Shown piece after piece: positions 29,401 through 44,400 of a DNA stretch of 64,000 nucleotides (position 1 is its first letter; each line of letters begins with the position of its first letter). The translations under genes and the position numbers were made by a program. The notes beneath the pieces were generated by a model. That model made no database searches, was not told the DNA's origin, and worked only from the letters and a program-made list of their open reading frames with translations. The stretch lies in NCBI GenBank assembly GCA_032622095.1, contig CP136061.1, positions 128,910,754 through 128,974,753 on the forward strand, given 5' to 3'. Origin of the DNA: Siphonodentalium dalli (Eukaryota; Mollusca; Scaphopoda; Gadilida; Siphonodentaliidae).

Positions 29401-32400
29401 TAAGACGAAGATCGAGCCCATGTGTCTCCGAAGCACAAAGTTTGCATTCAAACCAACACAAAACGTCAAAAATTTACAGTTGTAAATGATAGATTTTCCC
29501 CAATTTAAAGTAATGAAGCCACATAAGCAGTCAGTTAATGCTCCACTTAATTTTCGAACCCCCAGATTACTTTATATAAAATATATGCCATATTATATAC
29601 CATTTGAAAGAGGAAGCTCCAAAATATTGTATTATCAACTTATCTGGTGTAATTAACTGTGGACATGTTGTTTTTGTTGAGTTGCCAATGCGTTTTGTCA
29701 TGAAGATTGAAGTAAAAATCAGTATTATTTTCAATGCAGGGGTAATAACTCTATATATTAAAGATAGTGTTCTTCCCCTTTCATTGAAAAAGTTTGAATT
29801 CTGTTGCATTCTGGGTGCCAGAGGGGGGAAATCTTCAGCAGTTTTCTATTTCTCTGTGGGCATCTTCTGAGACACATGTTTCAAATAGTGATGAGTTACA
29901 GTATTTTAATCATATTTTATGGCATATATTGTTACTAAAACCGTATATCAAGTAACTATAAAAAAATAATCGGAGACCCGAAAATTTAGTGGGCCTTTAA
30001 GCGACAGGCCAACTATGACAGAGATGCAATGAAGAGGACAATATCATGTCCATGTAACGTAGGGACATCTTTTATCACATAAAGAATAAGAAGTCACACT
30101 TTACTGTGTCAATAATTTCCATGTGAGTTCGAACCCACCGTTGCAAAACTCAGTTTGCTGTGTCTAGAGAGACCACCATGCATGTGGGAATGTCTCCTCC
30201 TAGCGCTGTGTGCAGGTCAGTGCTAGGTTGTCACAGCCATATTGGGTGTGGACGTTAATGGCTGTCCCATGTACTACACATACCCAAGGTATGTACTCAG
30301 GCCTGAGAATAAGGTGCCTGTCATTTGCAGAATGAGGTCCCCAGAGGGTGAATTTGGTGATGCTATCCCAAATAGCGGTCTAGCTTCACTAAATTCACCC
30401 TCTGGGAAGCTCATTTTGCATCGTCTCATCTGCTATAGGAGATATAGACTAAGATTGAAGTTCCCAGATGGTGAATATTGTGATGTACACCCATTGGGAA
30501 CCTCGAATATGCAATGTGTTGTCTGCCAACTCATTCTGCTTAGGCCTCATCTTCTCTGGAAAGTTTCTTTATTACCAATTTTTTTTTTAAACTTAGATTC
30601 TATTTCATTTTTAGTTTAGATTCTCTTTATCCCCAAATTGGCAGACGACAATCTGAGTCTATGTCTCCCATATCAGATGACACATCGCATAATCGAGGTT
30701 CCAATGGTTGTACATGTACATCACAATATTCACCATTTGGGAACTTCAATCTGAGTCTATGTCTCCCATAACAGATGAGGCCATGCAGAATGAGGTCCCA
30801 AGAGGGTGAATTAGGTGATGTGGGATAGTGTCACTAAATTCCCCCTCTGGGGACCTCATTCTGCAAATGACAGGCACCATATACTCAGACCTGACTCTTA
30901 TCATGGTCAATAGATCCATTGCCCGGTAAAAATCTAAACAAAACACCTGCACGGGACCAAAGATAAAATAAGGCCCAGACTTTACTGTGTCGTTCCGGGT
31001 TTCCAGGCCAAATAATCTCAATCAATCAATTAACCCTTTACCCAACAAACCGGCCAAAACCGGCCAAATAAAGCTTCAACAGCCTAAAATATCTTCGGTC
31101 TGTCTCAATAGAACCATACAAATATGGATATCATTGGAACCGGCTCATTGACCACATTGTGATGGTTTCAGTTATGCCCTGTGCCAATGCATTCTCTTAT
31201 ATATGCGAGTCGACCATAGGTTGCCTCGCATATATAAGAGAATGTATTGGCCTAAAAAAAAATTTTTTTTAACACTTTTTACCATTTTTTCTTACATTCT
31301 TTAACAATTTTATAATTTTTAATGTGTTAAGCCAATGCATTCTCTTATATATGTGAGGCGACCTATGGTCGACTCGCATATATAAGAGAATGCATTGGCA
31401 CAGGGCCATTCTGTTGGGTAAAGGGTTAATCAATCAATGCATATATCCCATTAAAATCAGTAATATGGGAGCGGCACCTCGAAGACTAAGAATGTCAGAA
31501 TATTTACTTCAAGGACCAGCATAGAGGTTTCAAATAGTGAGAAATGACTTCAGTAATGGCCTAAATAATCGACTCCTTAACCACAGCAGAATTATGGGCA
31601 ATTTTTCAGGATTTACTCACTGAGAGCTTTCCGATGAATGGCAACAAGCCATATTTCCAACTAAATCCTGAAAAATTACCCATAATTCTGCTGTGGATAA
31701 GGAGTCGATTATTTAGGGCATAACTGTATAATCCATTTTTAGAGAGATAACAACAACTATTAGGGAAAAGTCATAAAAGACTAAGTCTTGCATTGGTTCA
31801 GTTAAGAAATGGATGTTGATTTGCTTTCTTTCCATGGAGAATGGATGCAGGCTGGTCTGACATTTTGTGAAATGTGAAAGTGTCACATACATAAAAATGT
31901 CAAACAAACTTGCATCAATTCTCCATGGAAAGAAATAAAATTATCATCAATCCTTATATTTACAAACTAGCACGTTAGAAGAGCAAAAATTTAGTATCCA
32001 ATTTCAAGTATAAAATAAAATATGGATCACACCACAGCAATTGACAAATAGCAGAATTGTCCATGAATTTTACAAGAATTTTGAATACGATAAGTTTTAT
32101 TCAAATCATAGAAATAAATAGAGGTATTCAATTTGAGTACTGGTATCATGTTGCAAGTTGTTCCATACGATATCAAAGTTGACATTGAAGTTGAAGTGCA
32201 TGAGCGTGATGTCACAGTTTCTGCCAACCAACTTTCTGCATTCAATTTTCTCAGCGCAAATACATCTTTGATTGTAAATATTTTTATTTGAACAAATGCA
32301 TACTGGAATAGTAGAGAAATGTCACTCCTCCCTGGCAAAACTAAGAGTAGAGATATATTTTAGAGAGAAGAAATCTCAAATGTCTCCATCTAGGATGGTC

Positions 32401-35400
32401 CTTTGTATATTTAATGAGAACAGAATCACTACAGTGAACAAGCCTGCAAATAGTGTGTGTGTTATTTGGAGAATGAGGTCCCCAGAGGGTGAATTTAGTA
32501 ATTATATACCCCACAGTGGGCTAGTATCACAAAATTAACCCTCTGGGAGCCTCATTCTGCTTAGGCCTCAACTGCTATGGGAGACCTTGGATCAGAATGA
32601 AGTTCCCCAGTTGACGTTGGTGATGTTCACCCATTAGTCACCTCGATTATGCATTTTATCTTCTGCAAATTAGGGGATATAGAAATTTCTCAGAAGTGAT
32701 AAAGTAATAAAATCAGTGTTAATTTGAGGCGGTAGATAATTCTCAGAAGATGAGGCCTAAGCAGAATAAGGTCCCAAGAGGGTGAATTTGTTGATGCTAG
32801 CCAACTGTGCGGGATAGCATCACTAAATTCACCATCTGGGGAGCTCATTCTGCAAATGACAGACACCCTATTTACAGACTTGACTGTTATAACAAATACT
32901 AACACCAAACTGGGGACCTCATTCTGTAAATGACAGACACCCTATTTTCAGGCTGGACAGTGAATAATACTTAGTAGTCTATGAGATATCAATATTGAGA
33001 TGGCTAGAGTTGTGATCACATAGAAGACAAACTTACTCTGTAGCTGCTCTACTTTTTCATTGCTGTCTTTCAACCTGTTGTCAGCTTCTTCAAGTTTCAC
33101 TGTGAGAAAAGAAAATACATCATTTAACATGTATTTCTCAAATTATAATCACCCTTTTGGACGAAAATGGGAAAAGATTAAAAGATGATGCATGCAGTGA
33201 TGACCTTGAAACTAAATTTACATACTGGTGGTACAAAAACAATATTTTCCAGAACCTGTGCTATATATAAAATTGGTGCATTAACTAAAATGAATGAGCT
33301 GGTGGTTGGAAAAACTAAGACCAAATGGACAGGCAACATGTATAGGAAGAAAGTAAATGGATGATTGGTGTTTTGAATAAAACATACCAAAATAGACTAC
33401 ACCTGATGCGATGATGATACAATGTGTGGATAAGTCTGAGGAAAGAAGCAGGTATTACTACAGTAATGTCCTAAATAATCGACCCCTAAACCACAGCAGA
33501 GTTATGCCTAAGTCCTGAAAAATTACCCATAATTCTGCTGTGGTTAAATGGTCATATACTTCAGGCATTACTATGTCTATTGTTATTATATTATCATAAA
33601 ATGAAGCTCAATCTACTTTTATAATTGATACCATAGAATTATATTTGAAAGCGATAACATGCCTTAAGACACTTTGTGTGTTCTGATAGACAAGAGCTTA
33701 ATGATGCTTAATTTTATTACTTTCACAATTGTTATATCAAAATTAGAGAAATTCTAATGAGAAATTTGATGCTGTCACTCTGGATTAAGTAACATTACAT
33801 GTACATTTTTTAATTTTAAAAAAGAAGCTCGGATGAATAAGCCTTTTGTTATGACTTTCTAATGACTTGTACCTCGTCTGGGCAATGAACTGATCTAGCA
33901 TAGTTCTGTTTTCTATGTTTTGGATACCATATCAAATTGTTCATTTCTGTGCATCCCTCTACATTATATTTCAGACCTCTAAAGTAAAGGTTAGTGGTTA
34001 TAACTTAAAATTACCCACACCATGAACTGTTAGAATGCAGATGTCACTTTGAGATGTTTGTTTACAGAAGAATAAGCACGGCAAAGAGCAGGAAAATAGA
34101 TATAGAGATGAAGTGTGTGGGAAATTAAAGCTGCCCCATCCTATTTGACACCCTTAATTATTTCTATGGCTTTGGACTTAACCTTTTCATGATGGAAGTT
34201 GCCATGGTGCAGCTTTAAAGAGCCTGCGTCAGTGAATTCTCTTACAGGTGTGAGTCTCCCAGGGAGCCTCGCATATATAAGAGAATGCACTAACTTAAAA
34301 GGTCAAAGTAAATATTGTTAGGCCAATGTGCTCTCTTATATATGCGAGGCTCCCTGTGGGAGACTCATATAAGAGAATGCAATGGTAAAGGGTTTTCGCA
34401 AAATTTCAGGAAGCTCCAGTCATGGAAGGGTTAAAAAATTAACTTTGAGTCGAGGAAGTCACACTTTAAAGCGCTATTAGATTTAGATTCAGAAAAACTA
34501 TTTATTTCACAATGACTTTTTGTCAGGTTAGCAAAAAGTTCCACTGATTTCTCTGTAAACATATACAGTAATGCTCTAATTAATCGACTTCTTAACCACA
34601 GCAGAATTATGGGTAACTTTTCAGGATTTAGTCGGAAATATGGCTTGTTGCCATTCATGGGAAAGCTCCCCGAGAGCTTTCCGATGAATGGCAACAAGCC
34701 ATATTTCCGACTAAATCCTGAAAAGTTACCCATAATTCTGCTGTTGTTAAGAAGTCAATTACTTAGACCATTACTGTATACAGACATGCACGGATGCCAT
34801 TGTGAGATTTCCAGGTCATGGTTAGCTTAAAGTGGATGAAAAGGGCAATGTCTTGTGATAATCATTGTGCAGATGCATTGATATAAATATTCCAGAGTCA
34901 AACACACAGATTATCAGGGTACACATATTAGTTGTTTGTTTCCATTTCTCATGAAACCTGGTGGGAAATTTCCATGTAATTTCCTGTTCAAACAGTGATT
35001 CGCCATATAAGAAATTTGCTAACCACAACCGATCGTTGTTGCAACTGCCCTTATAAAACGATTTCATATGACTTTTATCAATTTGAAACCATACTTGGTA
35101 TTTTTGTATTTTTGGTAATTTTGATCATTAAAGAGTTTTTTTGGCATGATTCTGTAGTTCTTGTAACAGGGATCATCGGACCAGATGGGGCATCTATAAA
35201 TCATTATAGTCTGAATACGAATTTTAATGTGAAACATGAGAGATAATGGAACGTGAGTAATATTGCCTGTCCATTGGTCAACCTAGTTTCACACAAACCT
35301 TTATAGACTTCGATTTGCTGCTGAGTTTCCTTCAGCTTTTCTATAAAAAACAACACAAACCTGTGTCACTGTGGAAAGCTCTAGGCTACTATAAATAGAT

Positions 35401-38400
35401 ACAACACAACACACACCTGAATCAAGAAACTTTATTGAACGAGCGTGTAAAATATATTTTTACAAACTTTCAGCCCAGATATAGAGTATGCATGTAAAAG
35501 TTGTTTACAAACTTTTGGCTCACATATTGAATGAGCATGCAGAAGTTTTTTCACAAATTTTTCAATTCACATTGACAGAATATTGTTTTGATATATGTAG
35601 CATTCCATCATTATATCACACATAATGATAAATTATTGCTTCACCACCAGGAATAAGCTGAGCAATATAAGGCCAAACAAATTTCATGTTTTGTTTCACA
35701 GGAATATTTTTTTTTCAAATTATTGTGGGCGGGTGGATTTATTTTTTTATCTATTTCCAAGGAAAGTTTCTTTGTTAATCCATCCATCTTCATGATCATA
35801 TTGTATACACACAACTTTAATCTATGGGTTAGACATTTGCTCTTTCATGACGGGAGTTGCACTGGTGCAGCATTAAAGATCCTGTGCCAGGGCATTCTCT
35901 AATATATCGAGTCTCCCATTGGGGGACTCGCATATATAAGAGAATGCATTGGCACAGGGTTTTCGCAAAATTTCAGGAAGCTCCAGTCTTGAAAGAGTTA
36001 AGGGCAAATGTTATGGAAATCACTGTCTTGATTTGGTATATTGTCCATAGTTAGTGTTAGTGAATGTGGGGCTCAAATTAATAGTTTATTTTTATACCTG
36101 TTTCCTCACAAAAATAATTTGCAATAAATAATAAATAAAAATATCTGCCTCCCACATCACTTTGAAAATAATATACCCTGAGAAACAAACTTTTGTTTTT
36201 ATCTTACTTAATATTGTAAGAATCTCGCTTTTAATAAATTTTAAGGTTGAGTCCTCTCTCTCGCTTTAAACCACATAGTATTCTGTCATCTCATATTACC
36301 GAGTCGTTATTTCTCAATATGAGGTGTGTGGAATACAAATATTTATTTTGAATGACATCAGACACAACACAAAAAGCATGATACATGGAGTGGTGACAAA
36401 AGCATTGGAGTTCCACAATGAGCACTGCCTAGGGCTGAAAGGGTTAACCGATCAACATGGCAGTGGCCGGTCATTTGCATGACCAGTTAAGCAGACAGTG
36501 CAGTGCTTAAACACCAACATATAGTCAGATACATGTAGCAAAATGTTGGGATACCAAGGTTATCACATCTCAGTCAATGTGAACTGTTCGACAATAGTTT
36601 GGGACATGTTATGAAAACGAGAATAATTGTGATAACACGTTGTATCAAGTCGGTGTGGTCTTTGATCTTTGTGACTTACTAAATAATTACAGTCTAACTA
36701 ACATCATGACGTTTGTCTGTGAGTGTTATACATGTGTCAATTTCAGTGTCTGTGCAAATTGGAAGACGTATGGGCAACTTGTTACAGGCTGCGAGCCTAT
36801 AATCCGTGTCCAAGAATGTGGAATCGAAGCACAAGTTACAGAGGGTCCCCATACACACAAAATTTAAACCTCACAGGTTATTTAATTAGATGCTGATGCG
36901 ATAGCAACTTGGTATAATACGCAGTGCAGATCAATTGATACAAGCCAATCTTGTCTATTGCAAATAGCATATCTTACTTTATTAAACATATATATACATA
37001 CCAATATATTATATGGGCCTATATAGTGGCCAGAAAATAAAATAAGAGGGACATATATCAATGTCCCCTTATATGCATGGATGGTATATTATGATGCAAG
37101 GGAGATAATAAGAATCACCCGAGTTTCATTCCGAACTGTGCAGGTTTGCGCAATATGCAGTACTGAAATCGCCAAATTCCCTGACGTCGTGCGAATGTTC
37201 ACAAAATAGATACAATTTAGGCGTTGCTTTCCTTTTATAATTGAGCATGTCGGCCTTTGTTTGACCTAAGTTGAATCATTTGCTGTGTACAATAGACATC
37301 ATTATGATCTTTAGACATCATGTAGGCCTGCATGGCCATAGTTAACCAGTTAATCTCGGGCAATTCAAACGGTTAACCGGTCATGAAAATCTCGTAACTA
37401 TTTCAGCCCTAGCTCTGCCACTAATGGACATTCAAATGTTTTCTCACAACAAATAAATATTTCCTTCATTACATGGTTTGCATCTCCATGCCACACTACA
37501 ACAAACATAGAATGTAATAAAATGTTAGGTCTACATATATTATTTTTTATTACATGCCTATTCCTAGACTCACATTGTTCCTGTCATGTCATAATTTGAT
37601 TCTGATTACGCACATCAACTTAAATTATATTTGCCTCGACCATGAAACCCGAACAATAAAAGTATCATCGCACATGACAACACAAGCCGTCTTTTTTTAT
37701 TTGTGGAATCTAGGGCGGGTGGCATGTGATAAACATGGAACAGTATGTGAATTTGCTTGTCGATACGGCATTTGTGCCACGTGGAAGGTTAGAAATCAAG
37801 GCAGAAACACAAGCTGTGCCTCTCGTTACATCCTTCTGTGCTGACAAATCCATTCACACACTTGTGTCATTCCGTGTGTGTATTCATGTCATTCTGTGCA
37901 TGAACTCGTGTCGTTCTGTGTATGTACTCATGTCATTCTGTGTATGTACTTGTGTCGTTCTGTGTATGTATTCGTGTCGTTCTGTGTATGTACTCATGTC
38001 CTTCTGTGTATGTATTCGTGTCCTTCTGTGTATGTATTCGTGTCCTTCTGTGTATGAACTCGTGTCGTTCTGTGTATGTACTCATGTCATTCTGTGTATG
38101 TACTCATGTCATTCTGTGTATGTATTTGTGTCGTTCTGTGTATGTACTCGTGTCGTTCTGTGTATGAACTTGTGTCGTTCTGTGTATGTACTCATGTCAT
38201 TCTGTGTATGTACCAGTACTCATGTCCTTCTGTGTATGTACTCATGTCATTCTGTGTATGTATTCGTGTCGTTCTGTGTATGTACTCGTGTCATTCTGTG
38301 TATGTACTCGTGTCGTTCTGTGTATGTACTCATGTCATTCTGTGTATGTACCAGTACTCATGTCCTTCTGTGTATGTAGATACATTTAGGGAACCAGAGC

Positions 38401-41400
38401 TCTAGTTACAACATTTAAAATTATAATCTAATTTTACATAACCATTTTTCCCACTCAAACAATTGTCAAAAACATATATGTCATCAGGTTTTTTTTTAAT
38501 GCAAAATGAATGCCACAGTTGGTAACATGGCCCTAAATCATTGAACAATTATAACATAAATGGGCAGAAGTTTCTATCTGTAGCAAGATAGTTTATTCCA
38601 TGTGGCAATATTCAGATAAAAAATGTTATTTTATAAACTAGAATCTAAATAAAAATAAAATAGCAAATCAGGTTAGCCTGAAACAATAAATACAATCTTT
38701 AACCTTTGTTGACATATCTGCAAGTATCATGTCAAAATACAACTAAGTATTACTCAATATTCATTATTAATTTAATGCAAAAATATATTTTGTGGGAGAG
38801 ATCAACATTTACAATAGCAATCGGTCTTGTAAAGTTTTTTTTCTCAAATGACAATATATTACCTGCTAATTTTTCTGGTCCCATGTCTTTTAGTGGAATG
38901 ATTTCATCTAATATATCTGAAAATTAAGGTTTTAAAACAGTTACTCCAAGCTGAGAAAGTTAAAAATAAAAATTAATATAGTCACAGCGTTAGACCTTTC
39001 CTTCCGTGAAAGGCTTTGAAGTTGTATAAAAATTTATGTCCCTACAATCAAGTATATCATTTCATGTAACTGAGGGCAGACAAATATATCATGATTTCAC
39101 ACTTATTTTAAAGACAAATTACATTCTTATTTCACCACATCAAACTGATATTTTATGACGCGACCACAATGCCCATTTGTAGAATTCAGAATTCAACTAT
39201 CACATTCAAAATATTCAACAACATCGGCTGTCCCATTTCGTAAAACATGACATCATCGTCCCGATGAAATCACGGATTAACAAATGAGAATGATTCAGTC
39301 AATAAGAGTCACTTTATTTAAAGATGCATTATCATAGTTAACACTCATAAATTACTATTTCTTTGGCTTAGGGGGTAAAAAATATTTGATTCGAGTCGAG
39401 GAACCCACCCATCAAAGCTCAGAGTGATCAGATATCGATTTTTAAAGTTTGTTATTTCTCGAGATGTGCAATTATTTGTGGCCCAGAAAAACGTCAAATT
39501 GACAGTGTTGAACAAAATTGCAGATGAAGATGGATAACTCTGAAATCAAGTGATAATACAGCAAAATTTTGTGATAATACAGCCATATTTCGTTGAACAA
39601 AATGTTGATAAATAACACATTTTGGGAAATTTGATACCATAGTTGACAGTGGTTAGCATTATTTAGTTGCAACTTATTTATTCTGATAACTAAAGCGTAA
39701 TTTGAAGAAATATTGTTGTTGTTGTATCTTGATGATATGGGGACCGTCTGATCGGATTGAGTACCTTTAATTATATGAAAAAATGGCGTTGTGTGCTGGC
39801 AATTTTGATACAAAATTTATTGAAATACCTGCAATGAGCAAGTTTATTTGCTGTGAGCCATAATATAGTGCTTCAAATAACTTTTAAATATTCCTGAGTT
39901 TAACAATACACTACATAATAAATAAAGTGAGGTCTAGTGTTGACTTCCACCATAAAGTGCTGCTGGAGAGTAGTGATGTTCTTATGAACCAATTTCTGTG
40001 TCTCACATAACAAAGGTCTAACAAGGAATAGCAAATATGATGAGATTTTTGAGCTTCACAGAGAATATTTTAGGAGCATATTCAATATCTAATCCATAGA
40101 TTTGTATAGTAAAATAATTTATCACATAAATATAGTGGTAGACTGACGAATTATGTTTAATATGTATTATAAATAAATCTGTTTGGGCACTTGTAGATAG
40201 GATCACCTGTAGATATGTCGTCTTTCGTTATACTATTATCGAGGTCCTTGTTCTCTTTCAAATCTTCTAACTTCTCATCGATCGCATCTTCAATTTTCAC
40301 TGAAAGAAATTGTTTTTCTTCTTTATTTTGATCTTGAAGTAAGATTTTGTTGTTCAATTAAAGCAAAACAGAATATCATTCAGATTTGCCATACAATAAG
40401 ATACGATGGTCCTAAATTGTGATGTACCATGAGATATTATTTTATGTTAGCTCTAATTGCAATAGGTCGAAAAGTAATGAAAGGTCAAAACCTATTGTAC
40501 ATGGACATTTTTTTCCAATGCACACTAAACATTGTTCAAATCCATGGTGCTAAGATACAGAGATCCAAAGTTTACCTGGATATAATTTTAACGCTACATA
40601 TCATGAATGGATGAAAGCCATTGTACAAAGATAACCTTTCCTGTATGTTGGTTTATGAACTTACCAGAGATAAATCAGATACGGCCTATAATGCTCCAAT
40701 TTTGTTAAAGACGATGCTACATTCAAATGAAGCGTAGAACTCATTTCTATATTTTCAGCTAAAATTCATTTCTCAGATGAAACATTGTCAGGAAGGATTC
40801 AATTTATCATAAGACAGAATATGTTTTCAGCACATTTCATAAATCCAGAATACTAGTAATAAAATTCATTCATATTAAATATATTGATATATATATATAT
40901 CTATTTTTACATTTCTGTATGCTCTGTCAATGTGCAACAAGAGGTTGCACCAAGTGTGCTGGCATAACTCCACAGTGGAAAATTGATACATGAGCAGGAT
41001 GAAACCTGAATTTAAAATAAAGAGTGCTGAGCTGAAATGCTCAAGTCTGTGGGGAACACGCATCGCGAGCATTCAGGCTCACGGGTCCGATTTCTTAGCA
41101 TGATTGCTCAAGTTTGGGAGGGCCTTAAGCATAATTAGCTATTAAATGTGAATTAGGCTTCCATAAATTCCATTCAGTTCCGACCCATGGCTGAGATATA
41201 TGCCCGGACAGATAGACAAAGTCAATATATGGTGGGGGTATAAATGGGGAGAACAAAAACTATTTAAAGATGGTCTATCTCTTCCTATAACAAGTTTTAT
41301 AGTTTCAGGGTTATAAAATAATGTCCGGAAATACTTCTATCAATTAATATTGATTTTATTTAGAATTTTCTGGTATTATACATACAATCAACTTATGACA

Positions 41401-44400
41401 TTTTCGGCTCAAGGTGAATAACAAGCAAGAGAATTCTATCTCTATGTGAGATCGCTAGAACGATTCATCATGGTCTGTTCTAAAAAATAGTAATGAAAAA
41501 TTGTCCCAATTGATTATCGCATTATATAAAAAAATATGTATATAATATCAATATTAATTAATAGAAGCATTTCAGAACAGGTGTCCTCGACTCACATTTA
41601 TTATTTCATACCAGGAAACTATATAAAACTTGCCATAGGAAGAGACAGACCATCTTTAACTGGACATGCACAACCTGATTTTTCAGGTTTCATCCAGTCG
41701 TTGACCATCACAGTCCGGTTATTTCAGGCTTTGTTATAAAAATAACTAATAATGTTGATGTCATACCTGATTCAATGATCTCATTCATGCTGTCATTCTC
41801 TTTATTTTCTTTTGTATCTTCAAGTTTTGCTGAAAAATATAACAATGGTTCAGATCCCACATTCTCTGTCCTTAGAACACAAGCATGTAGCACAATCCAT
41901 AATATTTGGCATGACTGTTAGACATTTGACAGCATCAGGCGAAAAAAATAATAATGAAGATTAACATTTTGCTCATGGGAATATCCTCACAGAGTTTTGA
42001 GCGCCTCATTTTTGCTGGGGTCATGAGAAATCATTATATTTATTTCAACATCTTTGAAAACAATTTGGTCATTTGTAAGACATGGTGAAAAATAAATATA
42101 GAATTAAATTTGAATTAGAATAATGGATCTATTAGAATAATTTTCAAATGGTGCCATATTTTTTTCAAACCACATGTGCTTGTATATATATTTGTGAATA
42201 ACAGTATAATTGTTACTTGGACATCAATAATTAAAGCTTGTCGGATAGATATTAAGATTTAGTTAAGCTTAATAGACCATATCAACACCATGTGAGAACT
42301 CGGTTAGAATTTGAATGTTAATTAATACAGAATGGGACATTTCAATCCCAGAGAGAACATAAGAGACCATAGTGTTGATGTTAACAAAGGATAACTACTA
42401 CACAGTAATGCCCTAAATAATCGACTCCTTAACCACAGCAGAATTACTCACTGAGAGCTATCCGATGAATGGCAACAAGCCATATTTCCGATTAAATCCT
42501 GAAAAATTACCCACAATTGAGAGCTTTCCGATGAATGGCAACAAGCCATATTTCCGACTAAATCCTGAAAAATTACCCATAATTTTGCTGTGGTTAAGGA
42601 GTCAATTATTTACGACATTACTGTAGTTTGAACAAATGTCTAAAGTTTCATCGCCAAACAAATTTTGTGATAGCCATACCTTTCATAGCAGCAAGTTGTT
42701 CTTTTGAGAAATCATTATCAGCTTTCAGTGATTCAATCTGAAAAAGACCAGAACAAGTTTCAGATAAAAACTGTTATCTTAGGCCACAGGAAGTTGATTC
42801 TCTGTTTCTCAGACACTTTTTTTCCCAAAGCAGGCAGATTTTTATATTTAATTTTTATGGCCAAAATTTACCGGCAGGCAGGTTTTTATTACCATATTTG
42901 ATGACCAAAATTTCCCGGCAGGCAGGTTTTTATTTGTTTATCCTAAAATTGTAAAACCAATGTTCGGACATTGAAACATGACTACTCGATTTGATTTTAA
43001 TGAAATGTTATTAATACTGAAACTTGTCAGGCTTCACTAAGCCATCTTTGAATGTGTCAATACAAGACAAAAACAAAATATATTAAACTTTCATAACATA
43101 AAATAACAACAATATGCAGAATCAATTTGTTTTAATGTGTATGGGTAAATTGATTATCAGTGGTTGTTCTTAATCACCATTGCTACTGTCGTTTTAGCAA
43201 GCTTCCACCTGTTGATAGTACAAACACACATACATATATAGAATATAAATAGAGTATATCTGTATGTATGTATGTAATAATAGAAACAAGAGATGGACTG
43301 TCGTCCGGTGCATACCCCCTCATGGCATACCGCCTAGTGTGGGCACATCTATAACTTATGATGGCTATACTCAGACATATGGACCCAGAAATCAGCATTT
43401 TCATATAAACAAAGATGAATAACTTTAGAACAAAAAACCATTAACTGTCCTCATAGTGGTGAACATCCATACAAAATTTCATTGAGATCCGAGCATTACT
43501 GTTCAAGTTATGAGCTGAACAGACATCGGATGGATCAAACAGCCAACATTTCCAGATAAACAAAGATGAATTACTCTAGAATGGAAAAGCAGAACAGAAC
43601 AATGGAACCCCCTATTGAATGTCCTCATAGCAGTGAACATCTATACCAAATTCCATTGAGATCCCAGCACAACTGTTGAAGTTACGACATGAAGACACCA
43701 GACGGACCAAAAAGCCAACATTTATTTCCAGATGAACAAAGATGAGTAACTCTAGAATGGAAAAGCGGAACAAAACGATGGAACCCTCTTTTTAATGTCC
43801 TCATAGTAGTGAACATCCATACCAAATCCCATAGAGATCCCAGTACAACTGTCGAAGTTACAATATGAACAGACACCAGACGAACCAAAAAGCCAACATT
43901 TCCAGATGAACAAAGATGTATAACTCTAGAATGGAAAATCCGAACAAAACGATGGAACCCTCTATTGAATGCCCTCATAGTAGTGAACATCCATACAAAA
44001 TTTCATTGAGATCCGAGCACTACTGTTCAGGTTATGACATGAACAGACACCAGATGGACCAAAACTCCAACATTTCAAGATAAACAAAGATGAATAACTC
44101 TAGAATGGAAAATCGGAACAAAACGATGGAACCCTCTATTTAATGTCCTCATAGTTGTGAACATCCACACCAAATTTGGTTGAGATCCCAGCACAACTGT
44201 TGAAGTTACGACATGAACAGACACCAGACGTACCAAAAAGCCACTATTTCCAGATAAACAAAGATGAATAACTCTAGAATGGAAAATCCAAACAAAACGA
44301 TGGAACCCTCTATTAAATGTCCTCATAATAGTGAACATCCATACCTAATTTCATTGAGATCCGAGCACTACTGTTCAAGTTATGACACGAACAGACATCG

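Noticed and set aside
30242-30619. Frames containing RMRSPEGEFSD-type peptide
   Set aside because: They translate the M2 hairpin arm and recur at every M2 copy in either orientation.
34431-34830. Conserved-looking frames containing FSGFSRKYGLLPFIGK
   Set aside because: The same peptide recurs wherever the M1 palindrome occurs, on both strands. It is a translation of the MITE arm, not a protein family.
37726-38379. Open frame of 217 codons rich in Cys, Val, Ser
   Set aside because: It is the translation of the 22-bp minisatellite. All three forward frames are open and there is no codon-like variation.
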